This document shows positions 11,057 through 26,000 of a DNA stretch of 64,000 bases, piece by piece (position 1 is the stretch's first letter; each line of letters starts with the position of its first letter). Under the pieces are notes generated by a model. The model was not told where the DNA came from and did not search any database. It saw only the letters and a program-made list of their open reading frames with translations. The translations under genes and the position numbers were made by a program. Source of the stretch: Ctenosaura bakeri (taxonomy: Eukaryota; Chordata; Lepidosauria; Squamata; Iguanidae); contig CAOLHI010000489.1 in NCBI GenBank assembly GCA_948474755.1, positions 682,001 to 746,000 of the forward strand. The letters run 5' to 3'.

Positions 11057-14000
11057 CTGAAATAAAAGGACAACTGTACTGAGAGACAGAAGATGGAATG
11101 CATACTAGTTGAAGTTCTCATTAGCCCCAAATAGGTTAAGTCCATTGGCCTTTGTTCTCCTATGCATATGACCCTCCCTTTGCCTTGTTAAAAAAAAAAA
11201 TCAACAAGAAACTTAACGTAACTGAGACAAGAATTGAAACAATACATTATTTTTAAGTTTTTTCCTTCAAAAACATATCTCTGTAGAAGTTCTTTTTCCA
11301 TAAGCTCATTAGAAAGCACTGCTATATAACCCATTTCTACTGTATGAAGTAAGGAATGAGTGGTTGTTAGAACTGTCAAATCTTCTAAATCTGGATGACA
11401 TCTTAGTTAAAGACTAACATGTTTTATTTGGCAGAAGCTTTTGTGGACTGTAAACCACTTCTTAGATGCATCTGAAATAGTAAGCTGTAGTCCACAACAG
11501 CTTATGCCAAACAAAACATCTTAATCCTTATGGTACCACAAGACTCTGTTGATTTTGCTGCAATAGACTAGCACAGCTACTCCTCCAGAAATAAAACGAT
11601 GCATGATAAGCTGTAAATAGGAACAAAGGGAAGTCCCGTCTGGGCGGTGGGCATCTGAGAAGCCAACTCCTTTGACTTCTTGCCAGTCCTGCTCTAACTG
11701 ATTTACTAAACCACCCTCAACAGAGAAGGTGAAAACCTGACTGGTTTCATTGGCAGGAAATTAAAAATTGATGGAGAAGGGAGAAGGGTCTAACTGACTC
11801 AACCGAAAAAGAATATTGTCTCCCGCCTGATACAGTTGGCACGTGCAGAATAACCCAATCATTGTGGATTACTCCTCCATGCCACCCTGAGAATCTAGGT
11901 TTGCACCTGCGCAATGTGAAGAATGGCCTGAAATCTCTCTTGTAAAACTTTAAAATCAGGAAAATACCTTCAGATAAGAAAAAGGTAGCTAGCCCTGAGA
12001 AATGCAACCAGTCTTCAGAAAGCTGAACTACTTGTTCCCAATCTTATGTTTGCTATGTGATAGTAATCTGGGAACAAGAAGGAAATTCAATGAGGACAAC
12101 AGGGAAAGCTTAACCCTTCCACCACCAGTTGTTTTCTTCCTACAAATGTCTCCCATGCAGTACTGTTTAACTGGCAAATATGTTTCAAAGCATATAAACA
12201 TATTGTTCCACACCAAAACATCCTGCAATTGCACATAAACTATGGAAGTGGTGGACGCCCATGTGCTTATCGCTAGAGTCCATTCATATAACACCTGCAC
12301 ATTTCTTCATTAATAAGATATATAATTGTGGGATAAGCTGATTGTAAGGACTGATGGTTTTAAAAAAATGTTAGCAGTTAGAGGGCTTTTCAGTTTAACA
12401 AGAAGCCCGGTACAGCAAGAAACATTCTCAAAGTAAGTGGGATATTTTCATGCTAGGAAACCACATTAAGAGAGTCTCACTGTATTGCATCACAGAAACC
12501 ATGGGCTAATCATGCCAGCTATATACTACATACAGAAATGGAGGCACCATGCCTATCAATACCACTTGCTAACAACAATAGGAAAGGGTTGTTGGCCTCA
12601 CATCCTGCTTTTGAACTTCCTATAGACATCTGCTTCACCACTGTGGAAGTAGAATGCTGGATTAGACAGGACTTTGTCCAATCCAGCAGGGACTTTTTAT
12701 GCTGTTGCTGCTCTCGTGGAAAAGATGGTTGCCCAAGAAGATATGGATCCAAAACCATTTTGTGCAAACACTTGATCAACGATTTAATGCTCCCCCCCTT
12801 TTTTTTTAAACTGTTTAGAAGATGTTTTTTGTGGCAACACATCTAAGCAGACATTCTGTCTTGGGTAAGATTTTTCTACAACTATTAACTCATGCTCTTT
12901 TATGAATGGAAGGTTCTTTTCATGAGCAGAAGACAGCCGTACATCCAATCCTTGACTATGGACCCAATCCAATTATCATTTATTCATCATCACCCTCTGG
13001 CTATGTGTGCCATAAATATGACTTATTATTCTATTCCTACTAATTATGCAATTTATCTATGGCCTTCTGGTTTTAAGGGTATCCTCCATGTCAAGTAAGA
13101 TGTCAGCCTCAGCACGCAAGCACCCTTGTGAATAGAGCAATTATATCCACAAATTAAACTGCACAGAGAGCTTTCATAAAATACAGTTATTTTGGCTGCA
13201 TCCGGTTTTACTAGCACCTTGCAGAGAAGCTGTCACATCAGTCAAACACATTTCAGCTCTCCCTTGTGACCACAGTCTCTCACTTCTCAAGTTTAATTGT
13301 TCACCCACTTTTTTCCTATCAACTTTTTTTCTTTTTGCCCTATGTTCAAATGACAGAATGCCAAGGAGAAAAACAGGGTGGGGGGTGGAAATCTCATGCG
13401 GAACCAATTAAGCAAGTAAACTATTATCTGTATAGTGGAGTTTAAATAGTAAGTAGATTTAATCATATTGATTGAGGTTCCAGCTGCATCTGGGACAGCA
13501 GGGCCTTCTCCACAGGTAATTATCTGAGACGTGTCCAACTCCTGAAGGGGAGACTGAACAACAACAAAACAGCATACAGCTGGCAACTTGTAAGAAGTCT
13601 GCAATAAACTCACAAAAGAAATTTCAAGAGCGCAAACTGGAAAGAGATGCACTTATGGAGGAAAAACATATTGTAAGACTTTGCAAATATTTCACCTTCA
13701 AAAAACAAGCCAAGGAGGAAAAGGATGATGAGGAGTCCTAGACAGACATAAAGATGGGCAGTTTTACGTCCTTCTTTCTAAGACCTGTTCAAAGAGATAT
13801 CTCTACTCAGTGTAAAGAGAGTCCTCTCCCTTGCTCCAACTATACACCCTGTTTTGGTTGAATCCATTATATGAATTCTAAATCTGAAGAGGATGAGCTA
13901 CTAGCCCACAGTATCAGGAAAGGAATGCCTCACCGTGTAGTGGCATTACAGCTGAAATTTCCTTTAGAAATGACATATGCAATGAATGGGAAAACTACTG

Positions 14001-17000
14001 TCTCATAGTCAATAACTGGCAAACCTGCAGAACAGAAATGATTTCTTACCACTTACAGCTTCCACCTTAGGGCAAAGATCTGTTACTTTTGCTTACAAAA
14101 CTCTGTTGAAAAACATGTAGCTGTTCACATATACTTTACAGACCATAAACTTTACTATGTTGTGTTGGCTTATCATGTCCCTTTATCAGTTTTTAAGCAT
14201 CAAGTGAAAATAGCATTATTTCACAGGACATTTGCTTCATAGCTTCAGTTCTGCTTAGCTACTACCACCTCCTTTCATTTTTTGGTGCCCAATGATCATG
14301 ATAACAATGAAGAAAGAGAAGAAAATGGAGGAGGTTTTAATAGTACTGTTACAAAAACCGATTTGCCACTAGCCATTTGCTATGGCTAAATTCACTGACA
14401 GTTAATGGTGGTGGATCCATTACAGTAAATCTCCCATGTATTTACACATGCTTTCACATGAGAACACACAACTGTATGTGTTCCTATTGATGTGAACATA
14501 TTTAAACATGAGAGAACTAGCCTTTTCCCTACAGGAACTTTGGAGACTGCCCTATATCAGAGATCCACCTACTCACTACTGTCTACTTCAACTGGCAGCA
14601 GTTCTCAAAGATCTTAGAGAGGGAGAACATCTTTTCCACTCTTACTAGAAGCTTTTTAACTGAAGATGCCAGGGAACAGAGCTAGATTCTTCTGCATGTA
14701 GACTATACTGAGATACAATCCCTCTCCTTTTCTACTGTAGCATCATTACCTGAACTTCTCTGGTAGTTTTCACTTTCATCACTGGTCTTTTGTATTTCTT
14801 CTTTTCTGGTCTCCCACTCCATAACTTCAGCTTCTTCCACAAATGCTGTCTTTTCTTCAGGAACTGGTGAAAACTGTGACACTGAATCTTTCTTGTCCTC
14901 TCCACTGCTGCTGGTCTCTTTTAGCTTGTATTTCACTTCTTCTTTCTCTGAGTCTTCTTTCTTTGCTTCATCCTCGTCAGTTATCTTTTTCTTGGGAGGG
15001 GAAGGCTTTTTGTCCAGACCCATTGCAATGATACACCTGATCAAAAAAATAATAATAATGGAAGTTTACACAGAGAGAGAGAGAGAGCATTGATATGGGA
15101 AGGATACAAAGTATGGACCCTCCTAGGGAAGAGCTACAAAATAGAAACAGTAAAAACAAGATGAATCCTGTGTTCCTATACTTGGAAAAAAAAAAAGCAA
15201 CAACAACAACAATAACAAAAGAGTCCTTTAGATTTTACATTGGATTTAGCCTATTCATCAATGGATAGTCTGTATAGCTATTACAAATATAACAAAATAC
15301 TTGCAAAAGTTTCAGCTGCTTAGGTCTACCATAGCCAGTTAATTGACCCTACTGCAAAACTTTATGATACCCATAATTGGATTCATCCAGTTAACTGATA
15401 CCACTGCAAAACTGTATTATATCCATGTATACCCACTCTTTAAACACATTCAGCTGGGTCCTATTTTTAAGTCAACCAGACAGGTGTCCTTTATTTCAAA
15501 GCACACTGGCTAAACACTGTGTTCTATATTTTCTGCAATGTCAGTCTAGCATTCTTATGTACAACAGAGACAGACATGTCAGCTATACAGACCATCCGTT
15601 GATGAATACGGCTAAATCCAATGTGAGTCCCAACTACAGCAGGTCCACTGAAAGATACACGACTTGTTAGTCACCACTTACCTAAGTCCCATTCAAGGGA
15701 TCTATTCTAGTGGGGGTAATATTGGAGTCAGTCCATCTAGATTCTACCTTTAAAGAGTTGTTGAAAGAAGATTGGCACCAAAGAGGTTATTACTTCAAGT
15801 GTACCTTATGACAAAATAACAAGGTTAGTGAATTATATGGAAGGAAGTTTTGAGGGCACGAGGCACTACATCTATTAAGAGAGAAATACGAAGCAAGAGA
15901 ACTGATTTGGAGAAAAGAAAGGAACATCTTAAAAATGAGTAACAAGAACTAAGTGGGAATAGAATGAAAAAGGAAACAAGAAAGTAGCCATTTTCCCCCA
16001 CATAGTGAACCATCTTAAAAAGATTTTATAACACTCTTATAAAGATTTCTATAAAATGTTGGATTATTTGTCTTTTTCCCCCCACTGGGAACCACTTTAG
16101 TTCCTAATAGTGTATTCACAGACTTGTGAAGAGCCGGTACTCCAAAGTCAGCTAGGGATTATGATGTGAGTGCAGCTTGTTTGCACACAAGATATAGCAC
16201 ATTATTCCTGCACCACCACCACCGCAAAATATGATGAACTCCTGAATAAACTTGGCAGTTGTGGGATAAAAGGACTGATACAGTACAGGACTGTAACATA
16301 AGATAACTTCAAAGGGCAGGGTTAAACCTTGTATGTATTTTGGGCTACAGCTTCTAGGATCACAGATTCTAGGAGTTATAGCCTCAGCAACAAAATGTTT
16401 TGAGTTCTATATCAAACACATTCATGGAAAATGCATTTAACAAGGGCAGTTTGTCCTGCTGCCATTAGTAACTATATTGTTGTTGTTGTTGTTGTTGTTG
16501 TGTGTCTTCAAATCATTTCCATCTTATGGCAACCCTCAAGTGAACCTCTCACAGGGTTTTCTTGGCAAAATTTGTTCAAAGGGGCCACTTCCTTCTTCTG
16601 AGGCTGAGAGATGTGACTTGCTCAAAGTTTCCATGGCTGAGCAGTGATTCGAACCCCAGCCACCATGAATCCAAGTCCAATACTCAAACCACTACAACTT
16701 GCTGAGTCTCACTTAGTTACTGATGGAGCCTCCAAATTCAGAGTCACTTGCATGCTACTCAAAACCAAATGCTGGGGAAGCTCTATTGCTTCTACACCTG
16801 CTAATGGGCTTCCAGGAAGCATCTGGATAGCCAGTGTGAGCAACAAGATGTTGGAATAGCATAGGATGCTGGGTTTGATCCAAGAAGGCATAAGTTACTG
16901 TAAGAACCTACTTACCTTACTTTTGAAGATTTCTTGTACAGTGAACCAGACAAATGTATGTGGAAGTAATAACTGGGACTAGCTATAACCCATGCCAACA

Positions 17001-20000
17001 CTGCTTGAACATTATTGCTCTGATTGCTGTGTCACTTCTGGGCACAATTAAAAGTGCTAGCTATTATCTATGAAGTCCTTAATGGCTTAGGGCCTGGTTA
17101 CCTGCGGGAGTTTCAGATTCTTAGCTATGCACAACCAGTCAGTTTACCTCAATGAAAAACTATAGCATGATTACTCATGCTAGGATAGTCAAGATCCTCA
17201 TTTTTTAAAACACGTACAAATTTCCCATATGTTGAAGTTAGCATGACACGTGTCCTTTATTTTAAAGGATGCTGGCTGAACCCAAGGTTTGACAATATGT
17301 ACTAGACTGAATTGTACCATTTTCATCTAAGGCCTTCATCTAGCTACCACCACCACCTGAGATTAAGAAAATAATTACTGGAAAGAAAGTCTTTCTAGTC
17401 ATGGTGCCCCATATTTGGTATGTCTTTCCCAGAAATAAGTGCCCAGCACTAACTTTGATTTCTCCAGGCATTCCAGTATCTTAGACTGAAATCCTACACA
17501 CGCTAACCTGGGGGTCAGATCTTCTGAACACAACATGACTTACTTCTGAGTAGACTTCTAAAGGACTGGATTGTTCATTGTTGTTCAGCTGGTTTCTATT
17601 GAATATTGTTGCTGGTGCTTTGATTGCTACATTTTATGGTGTTGCTTTATACTTTTAATTGTACACCATCATGGAAGCTCATGTTGGAAGGTGGCTAAAT
17701 AAATTAACTTTTAGTAAGGGAATTAAAATTACATGCTCAGTTACTTTGCTGGAAATACCAGACAGTGTTTGTTATAGACAATGTCATATAATGCTTATGG
17801 ATATTCTGTATTTTAATGATGCAGTTTTATTATGCAGTTCTTCAGCTTACATCATAATGGCCTAAGGCTGAACAATAAATGTATCTTTGTGAGTTTAATG
17901 GCTTATATAACTTACAAACTTACCCATTTACATTGTCACTGCTCCTCCCTTTATCCCCTCAACTCTGCTAGCCCTGTGGATCAAGAATACTGCACAACTG
18001 GACTAGAAAATATTCATCAGACGCCAAAACAAAACAAACAAATAAAACAAGATAAAGCCAGGATAATTAAAGCAGTTTAGATTCAGGATGTAGATATATC
18101 ACAACTGAACATTCTTCCCCAAACAGATTACTGGAAGCATTTTGATATTTTTTATACTAGTTTTTGCTGGAAGAAATTGGTGCCATTTGTATGGCTAGGT
18201 TGGTCATTTATTGAAAAAGTACAGCCAGCATCTGATCTACATATTTTCCACTCCTCAAAATGCCCTTATCACACCAGAGATAGTACAATATTTACATAAA
18301 TCATGCAAATCTCAGTCTGAGTAGGATGGAAGCATTTCTAGATAGTAGAATATGCTTATCTGAAAGGTAGTTTGGCTCTATGGGGGTTCTCATTTCTTCC
18401 CTTCCTTCCTTCTTTCATTGTTGTTTATGAAATAATTTCTAAGAAGGAAAGATGAGACCAGAAAATTTGCATGGCATTCTCCTGCATGATATTGCTGCAC
18501 AAATCAGAGAAATTATATAGAAACAAAAAACTTTCAAGAAGAAATTGCAATGACTGATGTTGCCACTTATTTTAAGTGAAAGAAAGGAGGGTCTGGCATG
18601 CTCAAATTCATTTAATTGCAATAGCAGAAACGTGTCTTTCTATAGGCATGTCCTATGAACCCACATGTGATCTCAATTGGTTGTGATCTCAATTCCAGAT
18701 TGTTGTGAATTCAAATCTGTGTTGTCGTTGTTGTTGTTGTTGTTATTACCTTATGTTTCACAGCATTATACCTCCCAAAAAGATCTTGAAAACGTAGGTG
18801 TAATGTACTGATACCTGCAAATTAGGAGTATCCTAGTGGGATGGATATGATCATAGACACAGAGTGAAAAAGATTTCAAAGATTAACTTGTTCAACCCTC
18901 TGCTGTGAAACAGGATTGTTAACCTGAAAATCAACCCATGCCAATCTAGGCCACAGGACGAAGGGAAAGCTGCCTTGCAGACTGGTAGAAGAAAAGAAAC
19001 TGCTTCAAAAGAATTAAGCTATCAAATTAATGCATACAGTACAAAGAAAACTAACAAGGTAATCTAGGCCAGTCTTAGACATGGCATTTGACTGACAAAT
19101 ATATTTATGTCCTGAAACCTACATTATCAAAACCTTTTCAGAATATCTAGAGTCCCCTTCAGAATTTACCTGCACAGAGAGATAAAAATATATAGAGGAC
19201 CTAGCAGGGCTGAACACAAAAGCCAAACGCAAAATGTCTCTGAACCTTCCACATGTAGCTTCAGGCCTTCGTACACTGAACAAAACATATAAGGAGGGAG
19301 TCCCTGAGCATTCAGTCAAATGTGTTTCTCCATGTAATAATGAACCCCGTCCAGTTGAGGTTCCCAGCCATGTGCAGGTGCATTTGTTCTGTTTTGTTTG
19401 TTCGTTTTTTGTTTTTGTTGTTCAGGTGACTCCCTCTTCCAAACTGTTGCTCAACATGCAAGTCCTGAAGATGCCAGGAACCAAGACATTAAGAATGGGA
19501 TTTATTCATTCAATCCTATTCAGACATACAGGTTCAAGCTAAAACTTCCAAGAAATTTACCTAGGCTAAACAGGATACAGTGCATCTGAAAGGACATCAA
19601 TTTGTAGCCTTTAAAAAGTGACTCTGAAATTGTCTACCATGACTCTGAAATTGTCCACCATGGGCAAAAGAAACAAGAACTGAACTTCAAGCATCTACAA
19701 CTTTTTACAAAGTCAGCTCAAAGCATTAATGCTTAAGTAGTAGGGATCTCTGCTTGGATGATTTTGTGATCCTGGAAATATCTTCCCAAATATTTATCTT
19801 TATAGGCACCAGAGCACCTTCCCTAACCTTACACGCTCAAGATTTTTTAGCCTCCTAGTTGCCAGCATTCTTGACTATTGGTTACAACGGTGAAACTGAT
19901 GAGATCTGAAGCCAAGTTCAAAACATCCATAGGCAATCCACCAAAGAATTGTGCTTTTGGATAGGTTAAGAACATTATGAAAACTCACAAATTTGGTGGG

Positions 20001-23000
20001 CTCTTAGTAGTGAGGAAAACCTCCAGAGGTTCCATAGAGTACATGCAAGATTTGATATAGCTGCATGTGAACAGGACATCTCATTTCATGGGTGTCCTGA
20101 CTGCCGATCACACAACACATGGGTAACACATGAACAGAGGTATAGTCAGACACACTGTGTCACATGCATTTCATGAAGTGTGCTCAGACTCCAGAAAACC
20201 TATATCACAATGTACTTAAAGTTCCATAGGAGTCTGCCATGTAAGATCAACACAGATTCTCTTCTGAAATTTGGAATCCACATGGTTCAGAAAGCAAACA
20301 GTTCCTGGACAGGACCAGACAACATATTACCACAGCATTCCTTGCTCACTTCTGCAACCCCCAGAAGCTCATCCTTCCATAAGAAAATCCATTTATTAAG
20401 GAGGAGAATCACAATTCTGGAAGCCTTCACCATTAAAACAAGGCATGAATTGTTTTGATACCTCCTCCAAAGATTTTAGCAAACTGAAGGGTACATTCAG
20501 CCACTTCTGACTTCTGATTTGGGGTGATCCAACTTCCAGTGGGGTGTGGGGTGCAACTGACAATAAAACATGTGCATCCCTGTTCTACATCGACACTTGA
20601 ACTGGTGCAAAGCCCTAAAAAAAGTAGTGTGGTGGCTAATTCAAAGACAGAGTCTATTACACCCTAACAGACATAGACAAGTATCAATCAAATGTCCATA
20701 CCTATAGCAAGGAGCTGATCTTTCCACATTGACAAAACCGAAGTGTCCATGCTTGCCACCCAGACGAGTACCCTTCCGATGCTTATATTCACAGCAAGAA
20801 CTTAAGCGGTCCACTTGTATTCCATTGAGATAAAATGTGAGGCTGAAGGGAAAGCCATAATGTCGCCTGGAGATAAAGTTAAATGTTTCTGCAATTGAGG
20901 AAGAAAAACAAGATGGTTGGAGCTGTTTTACTGCATCTAAGGTGTATTAAGAACCAAATGTACAAGACAGGCATGTGTACGTCCTTCCTAGGAGTAATAC
21001 TTCACACTGCAGAGGGAGGCCAGCATGTTCAAAAGCTCCCCTGTTACAAGAATCCTATGTGTATAGTAAATTAGAGTCTGGGCGAAAACTATGCTAAAAC
21101 CCTCTCTTCAAAATGCAGGTCATTTCAAACATATCAAGTCTGAAAACTGAAGTTTGAAGAGGGATAATTCTGGAAAGTCCCATGTGATTTTCTGTGTTTC
21201 GGTTGGCTCTAAAACATGGCAAAACAACTAGCTTAATTGTCTGCTTTGTTGACCATAAGGATTTCCAGCAGAAAGCCAAAATGCTCTACAATAGTAAAGC
21301 AAATAACAGCTATTACAAAACACTGCTAAGCCTGAAGATGGAATAAATCTACAGCTAGGTGGGGTCTCTTTGATCCTCTTGCCATCCCAAGAATGCTTCT
21401 TTTTTTTTTTTTAACTTTGTTGATAAAATTGGCGCTCTGTCTACTGAAAATTGTAGGCAAGAAATTTAACAAGCAGAAATTTCTTCACAAAAGAGAACCA
21501 AACTCTGAAATTCTGAGTAACTCAGGTTTTAAAAGCAAGGTAGTTTTGCCCAATGGGCATGAGTTTGCTTGGCCATGAGTTCATGAGAACTAAGTATCTT
21601 CTCATCTGTATATTACTCCCAAACAGTCATCTGACTCATTTGTTTTATTTTGCTCTGAGGATTACATACATAAGAAATGTAAAGCAGTTGGCTTCTTACA
21701 TTGCCACTTCACTAACTATAGAAAAACAGTCATCACCAGGCTTTCTGGCTTCTTTGGTATTGGGCTTTCTTGGTCTTTTTACAAAAAAAAAAAAAATCCT
21801 CACTTGATGATGTTTCTTCCAATCTGAATTTAAAAACAAACAAAAACAAACACTGCTTCTGCTTTCACTGGGCCAGTAAATCCCGCTCTTTCATTTTCAG
21901 TCTGCCAAAGGATCCACTCCCTCTCCTCATTTCCTTAATATGGAAATTCTGGCCCTTACTCCAGTCACATGCCACCTGGGCTACTGTAATCTTTGCCTTA
22001 ACAAGCATTCCATCTTAGGGCCAACTAGATGCAACACCATTCACATAATTAGCAATGGTCTAAATGGATTTTCATGTGAATGGAATTAGATATGTGCCCT
22101 CCCTCTAATCTTAAGACTGGTGTGAAGAGCAGTCCTTTGTCCTCCCCACTAGAGTCCCAATCCAGAACAGGTTCTCCATTATACATACTACCTCTGCTAC
22201 ATGCACTGGAAGAAATGGCATTGTCAACTGAAGTCAATGCGAATACTGGCAAGTGCAGAAGATCAAATGGAACCATAGCAGCCATTTTACTGCCTATATT
22301 TGGGAGTCCAGTCTGGATCAAGGCCTCCATGTCTGCTATTTACTAATTCTACAAATGCTGTCTCATTCAGTTTGGCCCATACTTTATCTCCATCTACCTT
22401 CCAACTGTTGACTTGTACTGGTATGACTCTAAACCTGTCCAACACTTTCACAGCATGCCTGCAATCTTCATTTTAAAACTTTTTTTCTCAAAGGTTCCGT
22501 ACTTGCTTGACTGTAGTGAATACAGACAAGCAGTGAATACAGAATTCACTACTTGTCTCCTGTATGATCTATGATCTACATCACTTCCTACTCCTCCTAC
22601 TCCTTTGTTTCAGCAAAGCTACAGAGAGGTGAAGGTGGACTGTAATTTCCAAAATTCCCCCAGCTAGCAAAGCTACCAGTTAAGGAATTCTGGGATATGT
22701 AGTCCAAAAAAGCAACTTGTCCAAGCTCTGCTGTTCAGGATGAGCTCATCCCCTTGTGTGATTTTCTCCCATTAGCAAATGGGGCACCATATTGCTCTGT
22801 ATTACATGGAGAAACTCTTCCCATTCCAATAAGAAATTATTTTCATGTACTCATACAAATCCTATTGAATGTCGTACTCTCAGAGCTCATCCTAACCTTC
22901 CTTTATCTATTCCTCCATTAGCAACCAATTCTTATCTGTCTCCTTACTCCTTGATGTCTTCCCGTATTGCAGTCTGTCCAGGACAGATTTAGGGCCTTAG

Positions 23001-26000
23001 GGTATGGACTACACTATGTTGACATTCTCCACAGTGCCAAATGCCATGACAAATAAAATAAATGAAAACTAATAACAGAAAAGATATCCTTCTTCAGCAA
23101 CAGCCCACTTGCATGACATGAAATTAATTCTAGCTAGCATGCTATTTGTCCCTTGTTTCCATGGGTGATTATACCTGCAAGAGCTCTGCTTAAGTCAACA
23201 TCGGCACCATTGATTCACATTCAGAATCAAACCTCAAGCATGTATTCATTTCCCTTCTGGAGCGATAAACAGCTCACATTGATATATTATAGCTTCTTGT
23301 ACGCAGATAATTTGGTATTCATTTTACCCCTGCAAGCATTTTATTAACCATACATCTCCATCCAAAAATTAATCTAGCCCACTGTATTTAGTTAAATCAC
23401 TCCTGAACATCCCTCCTTCCATAATTTGCAAAAGTAATTGCAGCCTCATTTTCAATCATGAAACAGTAAATCTAGGCTTAGTTTCAGGCAGCTGGTATAT
23501 AAGTCCCTGGACACACATAACAAGACTGAGCTTCACGGAAATAATTTTGCTACCACTTCAACAGTTTATCCATATAAAATAAGAGTTTGCTGGAATTAAA
23601 ATGAACTCTTGGGCTTTTTCAGGCTCACCTCCTTCTAGCAGTTTCCCTTTGTACACACACAGATTTTCTCCTCCACAGTGTTGTTGATATATTTTTACTT
23701 CCTCTCGGTAATCTAAAAGGTCATAGGACAGATGCACAGGTTTTCCCAAATAAATCATGGTAACATATGCATTGCTGTGTACTTGAGGCCTGTAGAATTT
23801 CCCTGTGTCCTATATCAAAGAGCAGAAAACTCAATTGAAATGCTGCAAGTTTGCATAGTAAAGATGTATTCCTATACTATGCTATTCTAAGACCAATGTT
23901 GCGGTGTCAGCATTTACCAATAATGGCTTGAATGTGCAACAAGATGATAAATAATTGGCAAATTGGCATTGGCTGCTTCTCTGCCAAAATCATAAGTTAG
24001 CACCTAACTCCCTTCTTGCCATCTTTCGTAAGTTTCCTACACACACTATGGAAAAGAACCAAACAACAAAACCACACTGAACTAATCTGTAGTGAGTTTG
24101 GCAATATAACTTTTGCACTCCAAGGAAGGGGTAGGGATCAGTGGCAGAACATACAGTTCATGTAAAAGGAAAATTCTGCACTATCATTAGGTAAGAGACC
24201 ACTGTAAAAACAGGTACATATAATGTATTCATACAAATCTACGGTGTGACTACCTTTGGAATATGCATATAGCTCTTGTAGTGCATCTCAAAAAAATATA
24301 TAATTTTAAAATAAAGAAGATACAGGACTTAGAATCATGCAAAAAAGTAAAAGAAATTTATTACGAGGTGAGCAAGAGAGGATTGAGGTTTACAGAAGCA
24401 AGCACAGCATGGAGAAAGTTAAGAGAGAAGTTAGCCTCTCTCTTAAAAGAGGATTAAGTAAATTCATGAAGAAGTCTACAAACATCCATCATTCATGAAG
24501 GTTACATATTTCTTGCAAAATAAGATGCATCATGCCTCTAAATATAAATTTCTGGGGGAGAAAGTAGGAGTTACTGTCTTCATGCCCTGCTGTTACAATT
24601 TCTAGAGAAACTGGTCAGCCATTATGAGAGAAAGGATGCTGAACTAAATAGTGTCTACATCTCATCCAGCAGGATTCTTACGCTGTGATGCAAAAGTCCC
24701 TAGATATAAACTGTAGTATCCAGTACTGACAAACATTTCTGTCTGAAACTCTGAAAAGTCATTGCTATTCAGTACAGAGAATACAGAGCTAGATGGATCA
24801 ATAATCTATGTTAGTGTAAGGCTTCCTCAGTTACGTAGTTATGAACTAAAATACATGAATATTAGGAAGAAATTCAGTTTGCCTGCTTCATTTGTAACCC
24901 ACAGCTATGAATTATATAGCATTACCAAGCCTATTTTCAAACCCTTAAGCATAATATCTCTATAAAGAGGCCAAAAAGTTGAAATGCTTCTTGACGTAGA
25001 TCATTACACATGTGCCTGGGAGAAAAGAAAGCCCCCAGGCTCTGAATTACAACAGTGTGGCAATTACATTTCATCCCTTGTGCCTTTACTATTTTCATAG
25101 CTCTCCTGATTTTAAACATCAGTCCAGCATGCTAAAAGTGGACCTATTTAGTTATGGACAAATTACATGTCTGTAAGCATGTATTGCTTTCATTTCTTCG
25201 GGAGAACAAAATCCAATATACTGTTCTGACAAATAAGAAATGCACCTTAGACTAGCACTGTGTTGTTGTTTGCGCTTCTAGAATCCCCATATTTCACTAC
25301 TGTATCTTTCTCCCACTGGTACCCGTCGAGATCTGTTACACCTTCTATAAGAATGGACTTTCTTTTCAAAGTTAGAATGTGCAAATACATCAGTTTAGAT
25401 TCTCAATATTTTACTTAGGAAATAGAATGCTGTGGAAAGCTAAGGTCAAACTTTACTAAGAAATGACATGAGAATTCTCTTTTGAAATGACAGATCTTAA
25501 TTAACCTATTACAAAATAGTATAATATTATGAACTCTGCTATAATTTTCCAGGAAAGAAGAATCTCAAAAAGCAATCTTGACTCTGAAACAAGTGAGCCT
25601 AACATTGGTTAAGCTATTGGCTAGGAACATGACATCCTTAATAAATTTGGTAGTATTTCAGCCTTGTTTCAGACATTTAGCAAAGTGTAGTATAACATCC
25701 ATGCAGGATAAAACCAAAAAAAAAAAAAAAGGGGGATAGAAGGGAGAAGATCTATTACCCTCATTAACAATTGTTCCAAGCCATTGGGTGCAGTTGTTGG
25801 GCGAAATCTTCGACCTCTCAATGTCCCCCCTTTCACTGTGCTCATGTTCTTCTCACTTTTAGGTGGTGGTGGTAGTGGAACAGGTATCACATAGTTGTTT
25901 ATGATAGGAAGTCGGTAGGGGGATATTCCAGATGAATAATCTATTGAATGCATTGGCTTTAATACCCCTTTGTCTCCCTGAAAAATTTAATAAAAGTTAA

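Larger units (their letters stand above)
11057..14749 (-). other. ERICH3 intron 10
   Basis: Repeats recognised are listed separately at 11395 and 12545. The remainder, including 12850-14740, is AT-rich unique-looking sequence with scattered open frames below 120 codons that show no recognisable domain. Confidence 0.7.
15037..20701 (-). other. ERICH3 intron 9
   Basis: Recognised repeats are listed separately (15237, 16480, 16735, 17030). A (GA)n run lies near 15069-15088, (CAA)n at 15198-15217 and (GTT)n at 18724-18742. A 20-bp tandem GACTCTGAAATTGTCYACCAT sits near 19620-19660. Otherwise 17720-20700 is unremarkable intron. Confidence 0.7.

Noticed and set aside
14703..15044. ATG at the start of the 113-codon frame as an ERICH3 start
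   Set aside because: This methionine lies partly in the intron; the exon joins exon 9 in phase at the acceptor at 15037-15038.
23558..23628. C-terminal extension of the exon 8 frame (GGEPEKAQ...)
   Set aside because: It lies beyond a good GTGAGC donor and has no counterpart in ERICH3, whereas exon 9 joins in phase.
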